From assembly GCA_030430565.1 (NCBI GenBank), contig JAUIKS010000040.1, positions 1-64,000 on the forward strand: DNA of 64,000 nt. Direction: 5' to 3'. Position 1 is the stretch's first letter. Each line of letters opens with the position of its first letter. The notes beneath the pieces were generated by a model. That model did no database searches. It was not told the origin of the DNA and worked only from the letters and a program-made list of their open reading frames with translations. Of the stretch, positions 35,040 through 45,338 are shown one piece after another. The translations under genes were made by a program, and so were the position numbers. Origin of the DNA: Polyangia bacterium. Lineage in GTDB: Bacteria; Myxococcota_A; Polyangia; Nannocystales; Nannocystaceae.

Positions 35040-35396
35040 GGCTTTCTCGCGCTTCCTCTCTCTTCGTCGTCCGTCGTCGGGTTGTGAGTCGCTCGCTAGG
35101 GTGACGGGCCTGGGTGTGAAGTTCGTGACGAACGCTCGTGACGAAGCTCGCGCCTCGAGGGGCGTTCTCGCCCAGGTCAGGATCTCGCCCTGTCGCGCCC
35201 CGCGGTCATGCGGCGCGGCGTGAGCCGAGCCCGGGGGGAGCAGCGGCCGCGGCGCCCCACGGGGCGCCGGGAGTATAGGCGAAATCCGGCCCAACGCACC
35301 CTCCGCAACCCCGGGAAATCACGCGCTATTCCCCCCTGGGAACAGGTCCCGCCGGCAATTGACGGCGATAGGCGCCTGATCTACAAGGTGCGTTCC
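35040..35396. other. Divergent intergenic region upstream of MoxR/Bat operon
   Basis: 357 bp between the leftward MoxR gene and the rightward 73-aa gene. It must carry promoters for both. An AG/TC-rich stretch (35040-35080) lies next to the MoxR start. I see no clear sigma-70 hexamers, operator palindrome or RNA gene. Confidence 0.4.
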
Positions 35397-35618
35397 ATGG
35401 CCCTCCGCGATAAGAACCGCTTCTTTGACCTCCGCACCTTCTCGCGACACATCCGCAGCGGGCGCATCACCCGGGAGCAGTATCAGGAGTTCGTCAAGGC
35501 GCTCCCAGATGTCGCCGAGAACATCATGGATCCCGAAGAGGGCGGAGACGCCAGCGACGGCTATGAGACGCTGCAGGACGAGACCAACGAGCAGCCGCAG
35601 CAGCCGCCGACGAGCTAG
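35397..35618 (+). CDS. 73-aa conserved-looking small protein
   Basis: Starts at ATG 35397 with normal residue make-up: FFDLRTFSRHIRSGRITREQ, then YQEFVKALPDVAEN and an acidic Gln-rich tail. The upstream part of the frame is low complexity, which fixes the start. It looks like a soluble helical protein. I do not recognise it. It overlaps or directly precedes the HtrA-like protease gene and may be co-transcribed with it. Confidence 0.65.
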   Translation: MALRDKNRFFDLRTFSRHIRSGRITREQYQEFVKALPDVAENIMDPEEGGDASDGYETLQDETNEQPQQPPTS

Positions 35619-36810
35619 CGCGTCGCGAGACGAGCTGAGCCGAGCGCGACCCCGCGCGACGATCGTCCCCAACACCTCGACGCTCGCCGCCACGCTCCAG
35701 CTCGTCATCGTTTTATCGAGCTTGTTGAGCGCCGCGCTCGCGTGTCGACCTGTCGACGAGCGCGCCGACGATCCCCCCGCGACGTCGCGCGACGTCACGC
35801 AGCCCACAGCGACCCACGAGCCGTCCCCGACGCCCGCGCGCCCCGCCCCGGCCCCGGCCGCGCCGGTCGACACGCTCCCAAACTTCGAACGCGTCGCCGA
35901 GCGCCTCGGCCCCTCGGTCGTGAGCGTGGTCGCGACCCTCGGAGAGCGCCCCGCCGAGCACCGCGGCGACGCGCCCCGGGTGATCCGCGGCATCGGCAGC
36001 GGGATGATCGTGAGCGTCCGCGGTCAGGTCCTGACGAACGAGCACGCGGTCGCCGGCGCGAAGTCGGTCGACATCGAGCTCGCCAACCGAAGCCGCGTCC
36101 GCGCCCGGGTCGTGCACGCCGACCCCCGCCTCGACCTCGCGCTGCTCGAGCTCGAGACCCCAAGCGAGAACCTACAACCGGTGGTGTTCCGCGCGCGCCC
36201 GCCCCGACCTGGCGAATGGGTCATGGCGGTCGGGCAGCCCTACGGCCTCGGCAACACCGTCACGGTCGGCGTGATCTCGGGCCTCGGGCGCGACCACGCC
36301 GACCTCGGGCGGCCGCGCGGGCTCTCGCGCGACGGCTTCTGGTCGTTCATCCAGACCGACACCCCCGTCAACACCGGCAACTCCGGCGGCCCGCTCGTCG
36401 ATGTCCGCGGCGAGGTCGTCGGCCTCACGACCGCGGTGCTCCAAGACGGCCAGGGCCTCGCCTTCGCTATCCCGGCGGAGATGGCCCACAAGTTCCTCGA
36501 GGAGGTCTGGACCTACGGCCGCGTGCGGCACGTCCGCCTCGGGATCCGGGCCGACAACGCCGGGCCCGAGGATTTCCCTGGGCGCCTGTCCGCGGTCCGC
36601 GTGACGGCGGTCACCGAGGGCGGCCCCGGCGACAAGGCCGGCCTCGAGGTCGGAGACTACGTGCTGGCGATCAACGATCGCCCGATCTCCCGCGTCTCGG
36701 AGCTCGCCTACCAGACCCAGCTGCTCGGCGTCGGCGCGCGTGTCCGCCTGACGGTCAAGCGCGACAAGCAGCCGCTGCGCCAGCAGGTGATCATCCCGGG
36801 CGAGGCCTGA
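35563..36810 (+). CDS. HtrA/DegP-like trypsin protease with one PDZ domain, lipoprotein or secreted
   Basis: About 415 aa; the start is uncertain. ATG 35563 overlaps the previous gene by 56 bp, while the signal peptide (LQLVIVLSSLLSAALAC, lipobox LSAALAC) only begins after 35690, so a rare CTG at 35635 is possible. The mature protein has a Pro/Ala linker, an S1C protease domain with catalytic His in TNEHAVAG, Asp in DPRLDLALLE and Ser in NTGNSGGPL, and one PDZ domain (VTEGGPGDKAGLEVGDYVLA). It likely works in envelope protein quality control. Confidence 0.87.
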   Translation: MRRCRTRPTSSRSSRRRASASRDELSRARPRATIVPNTSTLAATLQLVIVLSSLLSAALACRPVDERADDPPATSRDVTQPTATHEPSPTPARPAPAPAAPVDTLPNFERVAERLGPSVVSVVATLGERPAEHRGDAPRVIRGIGSGMIVSVRGQVLTNEHAVAGAKSVDIELANRSRVRARVVHADPRLDLALLELETPSENLQPVVFRARPPRPGEWVMAVGQPYGLGNTVTVGVISGLGRDHADLGRPRGLSRDGFWSFIQTDTPVNTGNSGGPLVDVRGEVVGLTTAVLQDGQGLAFAIPAEMAHKFLEEVWTYGRVRHVRLGIRADNAGPEDFPGRLSAVRVTAVTEGGPGDKAGLEVGDYVLAINDRPISRVSELAYQTQLLGVGARVRLTVKRDKQPLRQQVIIPGEA

Positions 36811-36825
36811 ACGAGTCGAAGCTGT

Positions 36826-36857
36826 CCTACGGGACCTTTCGCCTACGGGACCTTTCG
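36826..36857. repeat. 16-bp exact tandem duplication across a stop codon
   Basis: CCTACGGGACCTTTCG at 36826-36841 is repeated at 36842-36857. The second copy contains the TAG stop and last codons of the leftward gene; the first copy lies just beyond it. The event therefore duplicated the end of the reading frame without changing the protein. Confidence 0.9.
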
Positions 36858-37415
36858 AAGTCGAAGCGCGAACTTCGCTGGACGCGTCGACGGCGGACCC
36901 CGCTCCGCGCGCGCCGCCTCGCTCGGGTACGCGACCGCGGCCTCGACCACCAGCTCGGGCAGGGTCAGGCCGGCCCCCTTCGCGCTCAGCTTGCCGCGCG
37001 CCTCGACGCGCTCGCCGGCCGCGACGACGCGGGCCTCCGCGCCGAACGGGCGATCGCTGTCGAGCGTCTCGGTCGCGGGCTTGGTCCCCCTCGCGCGCTG
37101 GCGGAGCGACGCGCGCGCCACCTTCCGCGTGGCGACGACCAAGCCGCGCAGCTCCAGGTCCACGCGCGCCGTGCAGCTCACGTGATAGCGCAACGCGGCG
37201 CGGTCCTCGGCGTCGCGCGCTCGACTCAGCTCGCAGCGATACCACTCGGTGTCGACGACGGCCGGCGCGTCGTCGACGTGGATGTTGAGCAGCGCGTCGA
37301 GGCCCAGCCCGCGCGCGAGCTCCGGGCTCTGGGCCACGCACCAGTAGCCGCCCGCAGCCAGCAGCGCCGCGATCGCGAGCGACCAGCGCCTCAGACCATA
37401 TGAACGTTCAGCCAT
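36843..37415 (-). CDS. Membrane-anchored hypothetical protein behind a terminator-like hairpin
   Basis: 190 aa. N-terminal anchor (SLAIAALLAAGGYWCVA) and a soluble part with two cysteines (YRCEL, VSCTAR) that may form a disulfide. Family unknown. The ATG at 37415 has no ribosome binding site; only 7 bp separate it from the T-tract of the hairpin at 37422-37468. Translation or transcription may therefore depend on that structure. Confidence 0.65.
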   Translation of the reverse strand: MAERSYGLRRWSLAIAALLAAGGYWCVAQSPELARGLGLDALLNIHVDDAPAVVDTEWYRCELSRARDAEDRAALRYHVSCTARVDLELRGLVVATRKVARASLRQRARGTKPATETLDSDRPFGAEARVVAAGERVEARGKLSAKGAGLTLPELVVEAAVAYPSEAARAERGPPSTRPAKFALRLRKVP

Positions 37416-37421
37416 GGCTTT

Positions 37422-37468
37422 AAAAACATATCACCGCGTCCCGCCAAAGCTCGGGAGACGCGGTGATA
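37422..37468 (-). terminator. Strong rho-independent terminator or attenuator
   Basis: TATCACCGCGTC at 37429-37440 pairs perfectly with GACGCGGTGATA at 37457-37468, and the inner part of the loop (CCGCC with GGG) can extend it. On the minus strand the stem is followed by TGTTTTTAAAG, a T-tract. It lies 86 bp after the stop of the leftward propeller lipoprotein gene and 7 bp before the next start codon. Confidence 0.85.
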
Positions 37469-37554
37469 CGCGGGTTCTCAGGGCGCCTCGGGGCGTGCGC
37501 GGCGAACGTGCGCCGGCCGCGTTCTGGGGCTCCTGGAGCCGATCGTGGAGCAGA

Positions 37555-39174
37555 TCACTGGGGCACGATCTGGTTCTTGAGCGCGACCCCGGTCATGTCC
37601 GAGTAGGTGTAGGGGTTCTGCAGACCGGTGACCTCCGCGACCACCTCGTAGGTGTCGGGGTCGACCTTGAAGGCCTTGTTCGCCGACATGTCGACGACCC
37701 ACACGTAGCCCTGGAAGTCGATGCTGACGCCCCACGGGTTCACGCAGCCGGGCAGCGGGATGTTCTTGTTGACGTAGGTCTTGCTCTCGGCGTCGATGTG
37801 CACCAGGCGACAGGGGGCCGAGCCGGCGCCCCAGACGTTGCCGTCGGCGTCCGCCATGATGCCGTTGACGCGCGTGCCGCCGGAGTCCGGCATGGTCGTC
37901 CACTGCATGCTGTCGGGGTCGCGGTAGTGCACGCCCTCGCCGAAGCAGGCGCCGTTCCACACGAAGCCGTTGAGGTCCAGCGTCATGCCGTACTTGCAGC
38001 CGGTCGGGTTGCCGAGGTCGGTGACCTCCAGGGTCTCGAAGTCGATCTTGACCGAGGGCATGACGTTAAGCCCCGTGGCGAAGAAGTTGCCGTCGGCGTC
38101 GACCGCCCCGCCGTAGGGGCTGTACGAATTGCCCCACGGGTGCAGCACCTCGTCGATCGTGTCGCCCGTGGCGCCGTCGATCTTGAGGAAGTGCGCGGTG
38201 TTGCCGTTGTCCTTCCAGGCCATCCACAGGATCGGCTCAGGGTACTCGCAGGTCACCGGGTCGGGCGTGCCGGCGACCCAGGCGGTGGCGCGCGGCCCGA
38301 AGGAGTAGCCCGGCGAGGGGATCGGCTTCTGCCAGAGCACGCACTCGTCGGTCCCGAGCGGCAGGATGTCGTTCGGCCCCGACGAGGTCTCGATCATCCC
38401 GTTGTTGTTCTTGTCGACGCAGTTCTCGACCTTGGCCGCGATCTTGGTGACGCCGCCCGGGTCGCGGCTCGAGACCGCGACGTCGCCGTCGAGGTTGACC
38501 GAGGTCCGCGACGGGCTGCCGCCCTCGACGTAGTACCGGCCCTCCTCGACCGCGGTCTCGGTGTTGATCTTCGAGACCGTGTTCTGCGACGAGTTGGCGA
38601 TCCAGATGTAGCTGAGGACGTTGTCGTTGCCGTTGCCGCCCTGCTCCTCGCAGGGGACCAGCGTGCACTCGTTCGAGCACATGTTGTTGTCGATGTTGTC
38701 GCCGTCGTCGCACTCCTCGCCGAGATCCTCGTCGAGGTTGCCGTCGCCGCAGAAGGGATCGGGCGGCATCACGCCGGTCTCGGTCTCCTCGCCGCCCGTG
38801 GTGGTCATCGAGGTGTTGCCCGTCGAGCCGGTGTCGCCGGTGTTCGCGGTGGTGCCGTCCGTCGCCGTCGGCGAGCCCGTGCCCGCCGTGGTCCCGGAGC
38901 TGCCCGAGTTGCCGCCGGTCGAGCTCCCGCCGCCGGTCGCGGTGTTGCCGTCGGTCCCGGCGGTCGTGCCGGCGGTCCCCGCCACGGTCACGGTCCCCGA
39001 CGCGGCGTCGCTGTCGGTCGCCGACTCCCCGCTGCTGTCGCCGCAGCCGACCAGCGCGACCGCCACGAGCGCGGAGAGGAGTGTCGTCGCGCGTACGCGG
39101 GTGTACGCGGGCGAGTTCGGAAGAAGAGGAGCGAGCCGAGACAATCCAACCATCACGGGCTGATTAGGCCTCAT
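37555..39174 (-). CDS. Lipoprotein with DUF4215-type Cys module and NHL/Vgb-like beta-propeller
   Basis: 539 aa from ATG 39174 (ATG 39153 also possible). Signal peptide with lipobox VALVGC, then a Ser/Thr/Gly tether of about 90 residues. A Cys module, CGDGNLDEDLGEECDDGDN then MCSNEC, matches the DUF4215 repeat of myxobacteria. The rest has repeated NHL/streptogramin-lyase-like blades, such as YSPYGGAVDADGNFFATG and NPWGVSIDFQGYVWVVD. It is a surface or periplasmic protein; binding partner and any enzymatic activity are unknown. It has its own terminator downstream. Confidence 0.85.
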   Translation of the reverse strand: MRPNQPVMVGLSRLAPLLPNSPAYTRVRATTLLSALVAVALVGCGDSSGESATDSDAASGTVTVAGTAGTTAGTDGNTATGGGSSTGGNSGSSGTTAGTGSPTATDGTTANTGDTGSTGNTSMTTTGGEETETGVMPPDPFCGDGNLDEDLGEECDDGDNIDNNMCSNECTLVPCEEQGGNGNDNVLSYIWIANSSQNTVSKINTETAVEEGRYYVEGGSPSRTSVNLDGDVAVSSRDPGGVTKIAAKVENCVDKNNNGMIETSSGPNDILPLGTDECVLWQKPIPSPGYSFGPRATAWVAGTPDPVTCEYPEPILWMAWKDNGNTAHFLKIDGATGDTIDEVLHPWGNSYSPYGGAVDADGNFFATGLNVMPSVKIDFETLEVTDLGNPTGCKYGMTLDLNGFVWNGACFGEGVHYRDPDSMQWTTMPDSGGTRVNGIMADADGNVWGAGSAPCRLVHIDAESKTYVNKNIPLPGCVNPWGVSIDFQGYVWVVDMSANKAFKVDPDTYEVVAEVTGLQNPYTYSDMTGVALKNQIVPQ

Positions 39175-39219
39175 CGCGGAAATTCCCGCAACACAGCTCA
39201 CCTCACAGGAAATTTACCT

Positions 39220-39235
39220 GGAGTAGATCTACTCC
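39220..39235. promoter_or_regulatory. 16-bp perfect palindrome upstream of the propeller lipoprotein gene
   Basis: GGAGTAGATCTACTCC is its own reverse complement. It sits 46 bp upstream of the chosen start of the leftward propeller lipoprotein gene and 48 bp after the stop of the preceding leftward gene. This placement suits an operator for a dimeric regulator. As it is AT-richer than its surroundings, a small RNA hairpin is also possible. Confidence 0.45.
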
Positions 39236-39283
39236 ATTACAACGGCGCGCGAGCTCGTGGTCGCTATCGCGAATTCGCGCGGT

Positions 39284-39802
39284 TCAGCGACAGACCGGGC
39301 CAGGGCCGTCCGCGATCGTGGTGCAGCGCTTGCCCTTCGGGCAGGCGTCGGGCTTCTTCGGGTTACAGGGAATCTCACACGACATGAACTTTGGGCCCTT
39401 TGGCCCGGCGATCCCGTAGTACGAGACGCAGGTCTCTCCCTGCGCGCACTGCTTCCCGCCGCAGTCGCTCGCGTCCGGCGGATCGCCAGGCGGCGGTTGG
39501 TCCGTCGGCGGAGCCCCCGGCGGCGGCTGATCGGTCGGTGGCGCCCCCGGCGGCGGCTGATCGGTGGGCGGCTGCCCCGGCGCTGGTTGATCCGCTTGAT
39601 CGCTCGGCGGCGCCCCTGGGGGCGGCTGATCCGTCGGCGGCGCCCCCGGCGGCGGCGCTCCCTCGGGCGGCGCCCCCGGCGGCCCGCCGACGGAGGTCCC
39701 GAGCGTGCACGCGAGCCCAGGCAGCGTGAGCGTGAGCGCGAACAAGGTCGCGGCCGAGCGCAGGAGGCGAGAGCGGGTGCGGGGATAAGCCTGTCGAGTC
39801 AT
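39284..39802 (-). CDS. Pro-rich repeat lipoprotein with C-terminal Cys domain
   Basis: 172 aa from ATG 39802. Basic N-region, hydrophobic core (TLFALTLTLPGLAC) ending in a lipobox cysteine. Residues about 45-105 are repeats of PPPGAPPTDQ and variants. The C-terminal 65 residues hold eight cysteines (CGGKQCAQGETCVSYYG, then MSCEIPCNPKKPDACPKGKRC), like the Cys domains of other lipoproteins in this window. Probably surface exposed; the role is unknown. Confidence 0.78.
   Translation of the reverse strand: MTRQAYPRTRSRLLRSAATLFALTLTLPGLACTLGTSVGGPPGAPPEGAPPPGAPPTDQPPPGAPPSDQADQPAPGQPPTDQPPPGAPPTDQPPPGAPPTDQPPPGDPPDASDCGGKQCAQGETCVSYYGIAGPKGPKFMSCEIPCNPKKPDACPKGKRCTTIADGPGPVCR
39480..39672. repeat. 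30-bp-type coding repeats for the Pro-rich lipoprotein linker
   Basis: Imperfect tandem copies of GGCGGCTGATCCGTCGGCGG-type units, with G/C and T/C changes, encode PPPGAPPTDQ. One copy is interrupted by SDQADQPAPGQ. The repeat spans almost the whole linker between the lipobox and the Cys domain. Confidence 0.75.
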
Positions 39803-39884
39803 GGAATGTCGCGGTGGAGGAAGGTGTGACGCCAGCAACTGGCGCTCCCATCATACCGACCGGCGGTCCGCGCAGGAGGCGAGA

Positions 39885-42125
<2,241 letters not shown>

Positions 42126-42177
42126 CGGCCCCTCCATACCACGGGCGCGGACGCGCGGCTCGTGCTCGGCGCGCCCC

Positions 42178-43641
42178 TCAGCTTTTATGGATATCGGGGT
42201 CGAGCTGCATCATCTGCTTGCTCATCGACGACGCGGCCTCGGCGCTCTCGTGCACGGGCAGATGGATCGTGAAGCTCGAGCCCTCGCCCACCTCGCTCTC
42301 GACGAGGATGTCGCCGCCCATCAGCCGGCACAGCCGCCGGCTGATCGCGAGCCCCAGCCCGGTGCCCTTGAACTTGCGCTGGGTCTGCTTGTCGCCGCGG
42401 GAGAACGGCCGAAACAGGCCCCCGAGCGCATCTGGCGACATCCCGACGCCGGTGTCCTTGACCTCGAATTGAACCCACGCGCCCTCGGCCGCGGCGCGCA
42501 GGTGCTCGAGCGCCGGCGGCGGAGCGCCGCGCTTGACGATCAAGTGGACCGCGCCCCCGCTGGTGAACTTCGCCGCGTTGCTGAGCAGGTTCGAGAGCGC
42601 CTGCCGCAGCCGCGTCGGGTCCGCCCAGATCCTGCCGAGCGCCTCGTCCTCGGGCACGTCGAGCACCAGCATGTTCTTGTTGCGCTCGACCAGCGGCATC
42701 GTCAGCTCGACGACATCGCGGACGAAGGCGCCGACCGAGACCGACTCAAAGAACAGGTCGAGTCGGCCGGCCTCGATCTTCGACAGGTCGAGGATGTCGT
42801 TGATCAGCGCGAGCAGGTGGCCGCCGGCGTTGCGGATCTTGCTGAGGTCCTTGATGCCCTCGTTGATCCCCATGTCCTCGAGATCCTCCTCGAGCAGCTC
42901 GGCGTAGCCGATGATCGCGTTGAGCGGCGTCCGCAGCTCGTGGCTCATGTTCGCGAGGAAGGCGCTCTTGGCCTCGTTGGCGTCGACGGCCTCGGCGCGC
43001 GCCTCGTCGAGCTCGATCAGCAGCGACTGCAGCTCCTCGTTCGACTTACGCAGCAGGCCCTCGGCCCGCTGCGTGAGCGCCTGGAACGAGATCAGCGGGA
43101 CGAAGACGAGCACGTAGGTCGTCACGATCATCGTCGCGTACATGCCCTTCTGCACCGCGCGCGCGCTCTCGATGGTGGGCACGTAGCCGTAGTCGGTCAG
43201 CTCGAGGCCCAGGAACACGAGGATCGTGAACGCGCTGCAGCACGCGCTCTTGAGCCACTCGTCGCGCCCGAAGAACACCAGCGGCAGCCCCGCGACCGGG
43301 AACAGCGCGAGCTGGATCCCCGCGTCCTTGCCGAACTGACTGGCGAACATCGCCGGGAACGCGGTCACGAGCGCGCACACGCCGACGCGCGCGACGTCGC
43401 GGTGCCCGAGGTGGTTGAGGTAGATGCACACGCCGCAGCCGAGGATCGCCGGGACCACGAGCAGCCCCTCCGAGAGCGAGCCGCTGATCGTCGCGAAGAT
43501 CGGCGTCCAGACCGCGCCGATGACGATGAGCGCGAGCGCGACCTGATTCGAAATCGTGACGCGCCGAGCGATCCGCGAGGGCGTCTCCTCCCGGATCCCG
43601 GCCTGCACGAGGGGCTGGAGAATGGAGCGCTGCCCAGGCAT
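42178..43641 (-). CDS. Membrane histidine kinase without receiver domain
   Basis: 487 aa from ATG 43641. The N-terminal 190 residues hold five or six hydrophobic helices with short loops, so the signal is probably sensed in or near the membrane. Then a coiled region, HisKA with FLANMSHELRTPLNAIIGY (phospho-His in SHELRTP), and HATPase_c with N box LRQALSNLLSNAAKF, G1 DTGVGMSPD and G2 GTGLGLAISRRL. No response-regulator gene is adjacent, so the partner is an orphan elsewhere, as is frequent in myxobacteria. Confidence 0.92.
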   Translation of the reverse strand: MPGQRSILQPLVQAGIREETPSRIARRVTISNQVALALIVIGAVWTPIFATISGSLSEGLLVVPAILGCGVCIYLNHLGHRDVARVGVCALVTAFPAMFASQFGKDAGIQLALFPVAGLPLVFFGRDEWLKSACCSAFTILVFLGLELTDYGYVPTIESARAVQKGMYATMIVTTYVLVFVPLISFQALTQRAEGLLRKSNEELQSLLIELDEARAEAVDANEAKSAFLANMSHELRTPLNAIIGYAELLEEDLEDMGINEGIKDLSKIRNAGGHLLALINDILDLSKIEAGRLDLFFESVSVGAFVRDVVELTMPLVERNKNMLVLDVPEDEALGRIWADPTRLRQALSNLLSNAAKFTSGGAVHLIVKRGAPPPALEHLRAAAEGAWVQFEVKDTGVGMSPDALGGLFRPFSRGDKQTQRKFKGTGLGLAISRRLCRLMGGDILVESEVGEGSSFTIHLPVHESAEAASSMSKQMMQLDPDIHKS

Positions 43642-44198
43642 CACGTCGCGCGCGAATCCATAAAAGCCCGCAGGGTCATGACCTGACGGACACCTGGAGG
43701 AGTATGCCGCACCGCGCCCCGCCGCGCGGGCGAAATGCTCGTGTGAGCCCGTGTACGCGCAACCACGCCGTGCCTCCGCCGCGCCCGCGGCGGCGCGAAT
43801 TCAGCTTCGGCGCGGCGCCCCGCGGGGAGCCGCGCTCTCGCGCGCGGTCACCTCTGCGCCGACGCGGCGCGCAATCGAGCGACCGCCGCGGCGCGTGTCA
43901 TCCCGCCACACTTGACAGCGCGCGCGCGCGCGGCCGCCTAGCTCCATCATGAACCTTTAGACATGTCTTTTTCTAGTTCGCGCGCGCAGCTCCGACATGC
44001 CCCCAAGAGCACGCTCGCTCGAGAAACGCTCGAGAGCATGTGGTTGGCGCCCGGCAGGGGGTCGACCACGTGGCTCCAGCGCGGCGTTCGAGCGACTGCA
44101 GCCCCGCCCCTCCCTCCAAGAGCCCCGCGGGCCACACGACCCCGCCACGAGCGCGCGTCAGCGCCTCAGGTGAACGACACGGTTGAGACGAGAAGGGA
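43642..44198. other. 557-bp intergenic region, no gene seen
   Basis: Lies upstream of the histidine kinase gene and downstream of the terpene synthase gene. Short frames are present but Arg/Pro-rich and without ribosome binding sites. A 10-bp palindrome AGACATGTCT sits at 43959-43968. I see no RNA gene or clear terminator. Confidence 0.45.
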
Positions 44199-45293
44199 CT
44201 ACGAGCCCGATTCAGCCCAGTTCTTCATGTTCACGCACTGCTGATAGCGCGCCGTCTCCCGCGACCAGGCGAGGTTGCCGAACATCCACGCGCGCATCCC
44301 CTGGACGTAGGCCGCGGCCGCCGGCGCGAATTTGGGGCTGAAGGTCGGCAGCTCGCGCTCGAGCTCGAGAAAGGCCCGCAGCTCGCCGTTGTGCATCGCT
44401 ACCGCGCGCGCGACCGCCTGCTCGAGGCTGACGCCCTGCTCGCCCTGCAGCAGCAGCACGAGGTTAGTCGTGTGCCCCTCGCGGATCTCTTTGCGGTACG
44501 AGAAGATGTCGTTCACCCAGCAGATGCAATTGTTGGCCATCAGCGCCAGCTGCTGGATCAACGCGTGCTCGCGGACCTCGGAGGGGATCTTGCCGCCGGC
44601 CGTGATGTCGAGGAGGTCGAACGCCGTGTGCACCGCCCCCGAGAACGCGCGCATCTTCAGGTAGGTCGGGATCGACGGCACCTGACCGGCGTTGCGCGTC
44701 TGGATCTCCCACAGGTTGCTCTGAAAGTAGCTCTGCACGCCGCGGATGAAGCGCGCGAGCCAGGCGCCGCCCATGCGCCGCGACAGGCGATAGCGCAGGT
44801 CGGAGAGCGCGTGCGAGAGCGGCCCCTCGTCGCTGTCTGGGCGCGCCCCCGCGAGGATCTCGAGCAGCCGGGCGTGCAGCGCGGCGAGCCGCCGCGGGTC
44901 ACGAGCGACGCTCGAGTTCACGTCGTCGCAGAACCAGTCGTCGTGGAAGAACAACCAGGTGATCCAGTCGCTGAGCAGCGCGAGGTCCCGCGGCGCCGCG
45001 CGGCTGCACGAGCCCGCCGCGAGGCCGACGAAGCGCACGCGCCGGAGCAGCGTCGAGGTCTCATCGTCGACGATCAGCATGAAGCGATAGGACCAGTCGA
45101 TCGTGCGCTCCTGCACCGCGTCCGCCTCGGGGTGCATCGACGGCGCGCCGGCCTCGCCGATCGAGGCGAGCGCCGGCACCGGGCTCGTCGGACAGACCAC
45201 CGGATCGGCCGTCGGGAGCACCTCCTGAACCGAGCGAAACGCCAGCGAGCGTCGCGCGTTGAGCTCCCCCTGTTCATGTATATCCACGACCAT
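44199..45293 (-). CDS. Class I terpene synthase family protein
   Basis: 364 aa from ATG 45293. The metal-binding Asp-rich motif is HDDWFCDD (Asp118, Asp119, Asp123, Asp124). The second site is WVNDIFSYRKE, a perfect N-D-x-x-S-x-x-x-E triad, followed by GHTTNLVLLL, and the conserved RY pair (ARYQQCV) is near the C terminus. It should cyclise a linear isoprenoid diphosphate, probably farnesyl or geranyl diphosphate. Whether the product is geosmin-like, 2-MIB-like or new cannot be told. The single domain rules out a full two-domain geosmin synthase. Divergent from an RND exporter gene by 45 bp. Confidence 0.9.
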   Translation of the reverse strand: MVVDIHEQGELNARRSLAFRSVQEVLPTADPVVCPTSPVPALASIGEAGAPSMHPEADAVQERTIDWSYRFMLIVDDETSTLLRRVRFVGLAAGSCSRAAPRDLALLSDWITWLFFHDDWFCDDVNSSVARDPRRLAALHARLLEILAGARPDSDEGPLSHALSDLRYRLSRRMGGAWLARFIRGVQSYFQSNLWEIQTRNAGQVPSIPTYLKMRAFSGAVHTAFDLLDITAGGKIPSEVREHALIQQLALMANNCICWVNDIFSYRKEIREGHTTNLVLLLQGEQGVSLEQAVARAVAMHNGELRAFLELERELPTFSPKFAPAAAAYVQGMRAWMFGNLAWSRETARYQQCVNMKNWAESGS

Positions 45294-45338
45294 CTTCACC
45301 ACTACCCCCCGGCGCGCACGGACGCAACCTGAGGTGTT
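45294..45338. promoter_or_regulatory. 45-bp divergent spacer between terpene synthase and RND exporter
   Basis: Too short for two independent non-overlapping promoters, so the promoters must overlap each other or the coding starts. A GAGG at 45331-45334 serves the exporter start. The arrangement suggests shared control of the two genes. Confidence 0.5.

Noticed and set aside
43704..44244. Small open frames in the gap between histidine kinase and terpene synthase genes
   Set aside because: Their translations are Arg/Pro-rich, differ in frame from one another and have no ribosome binding site.
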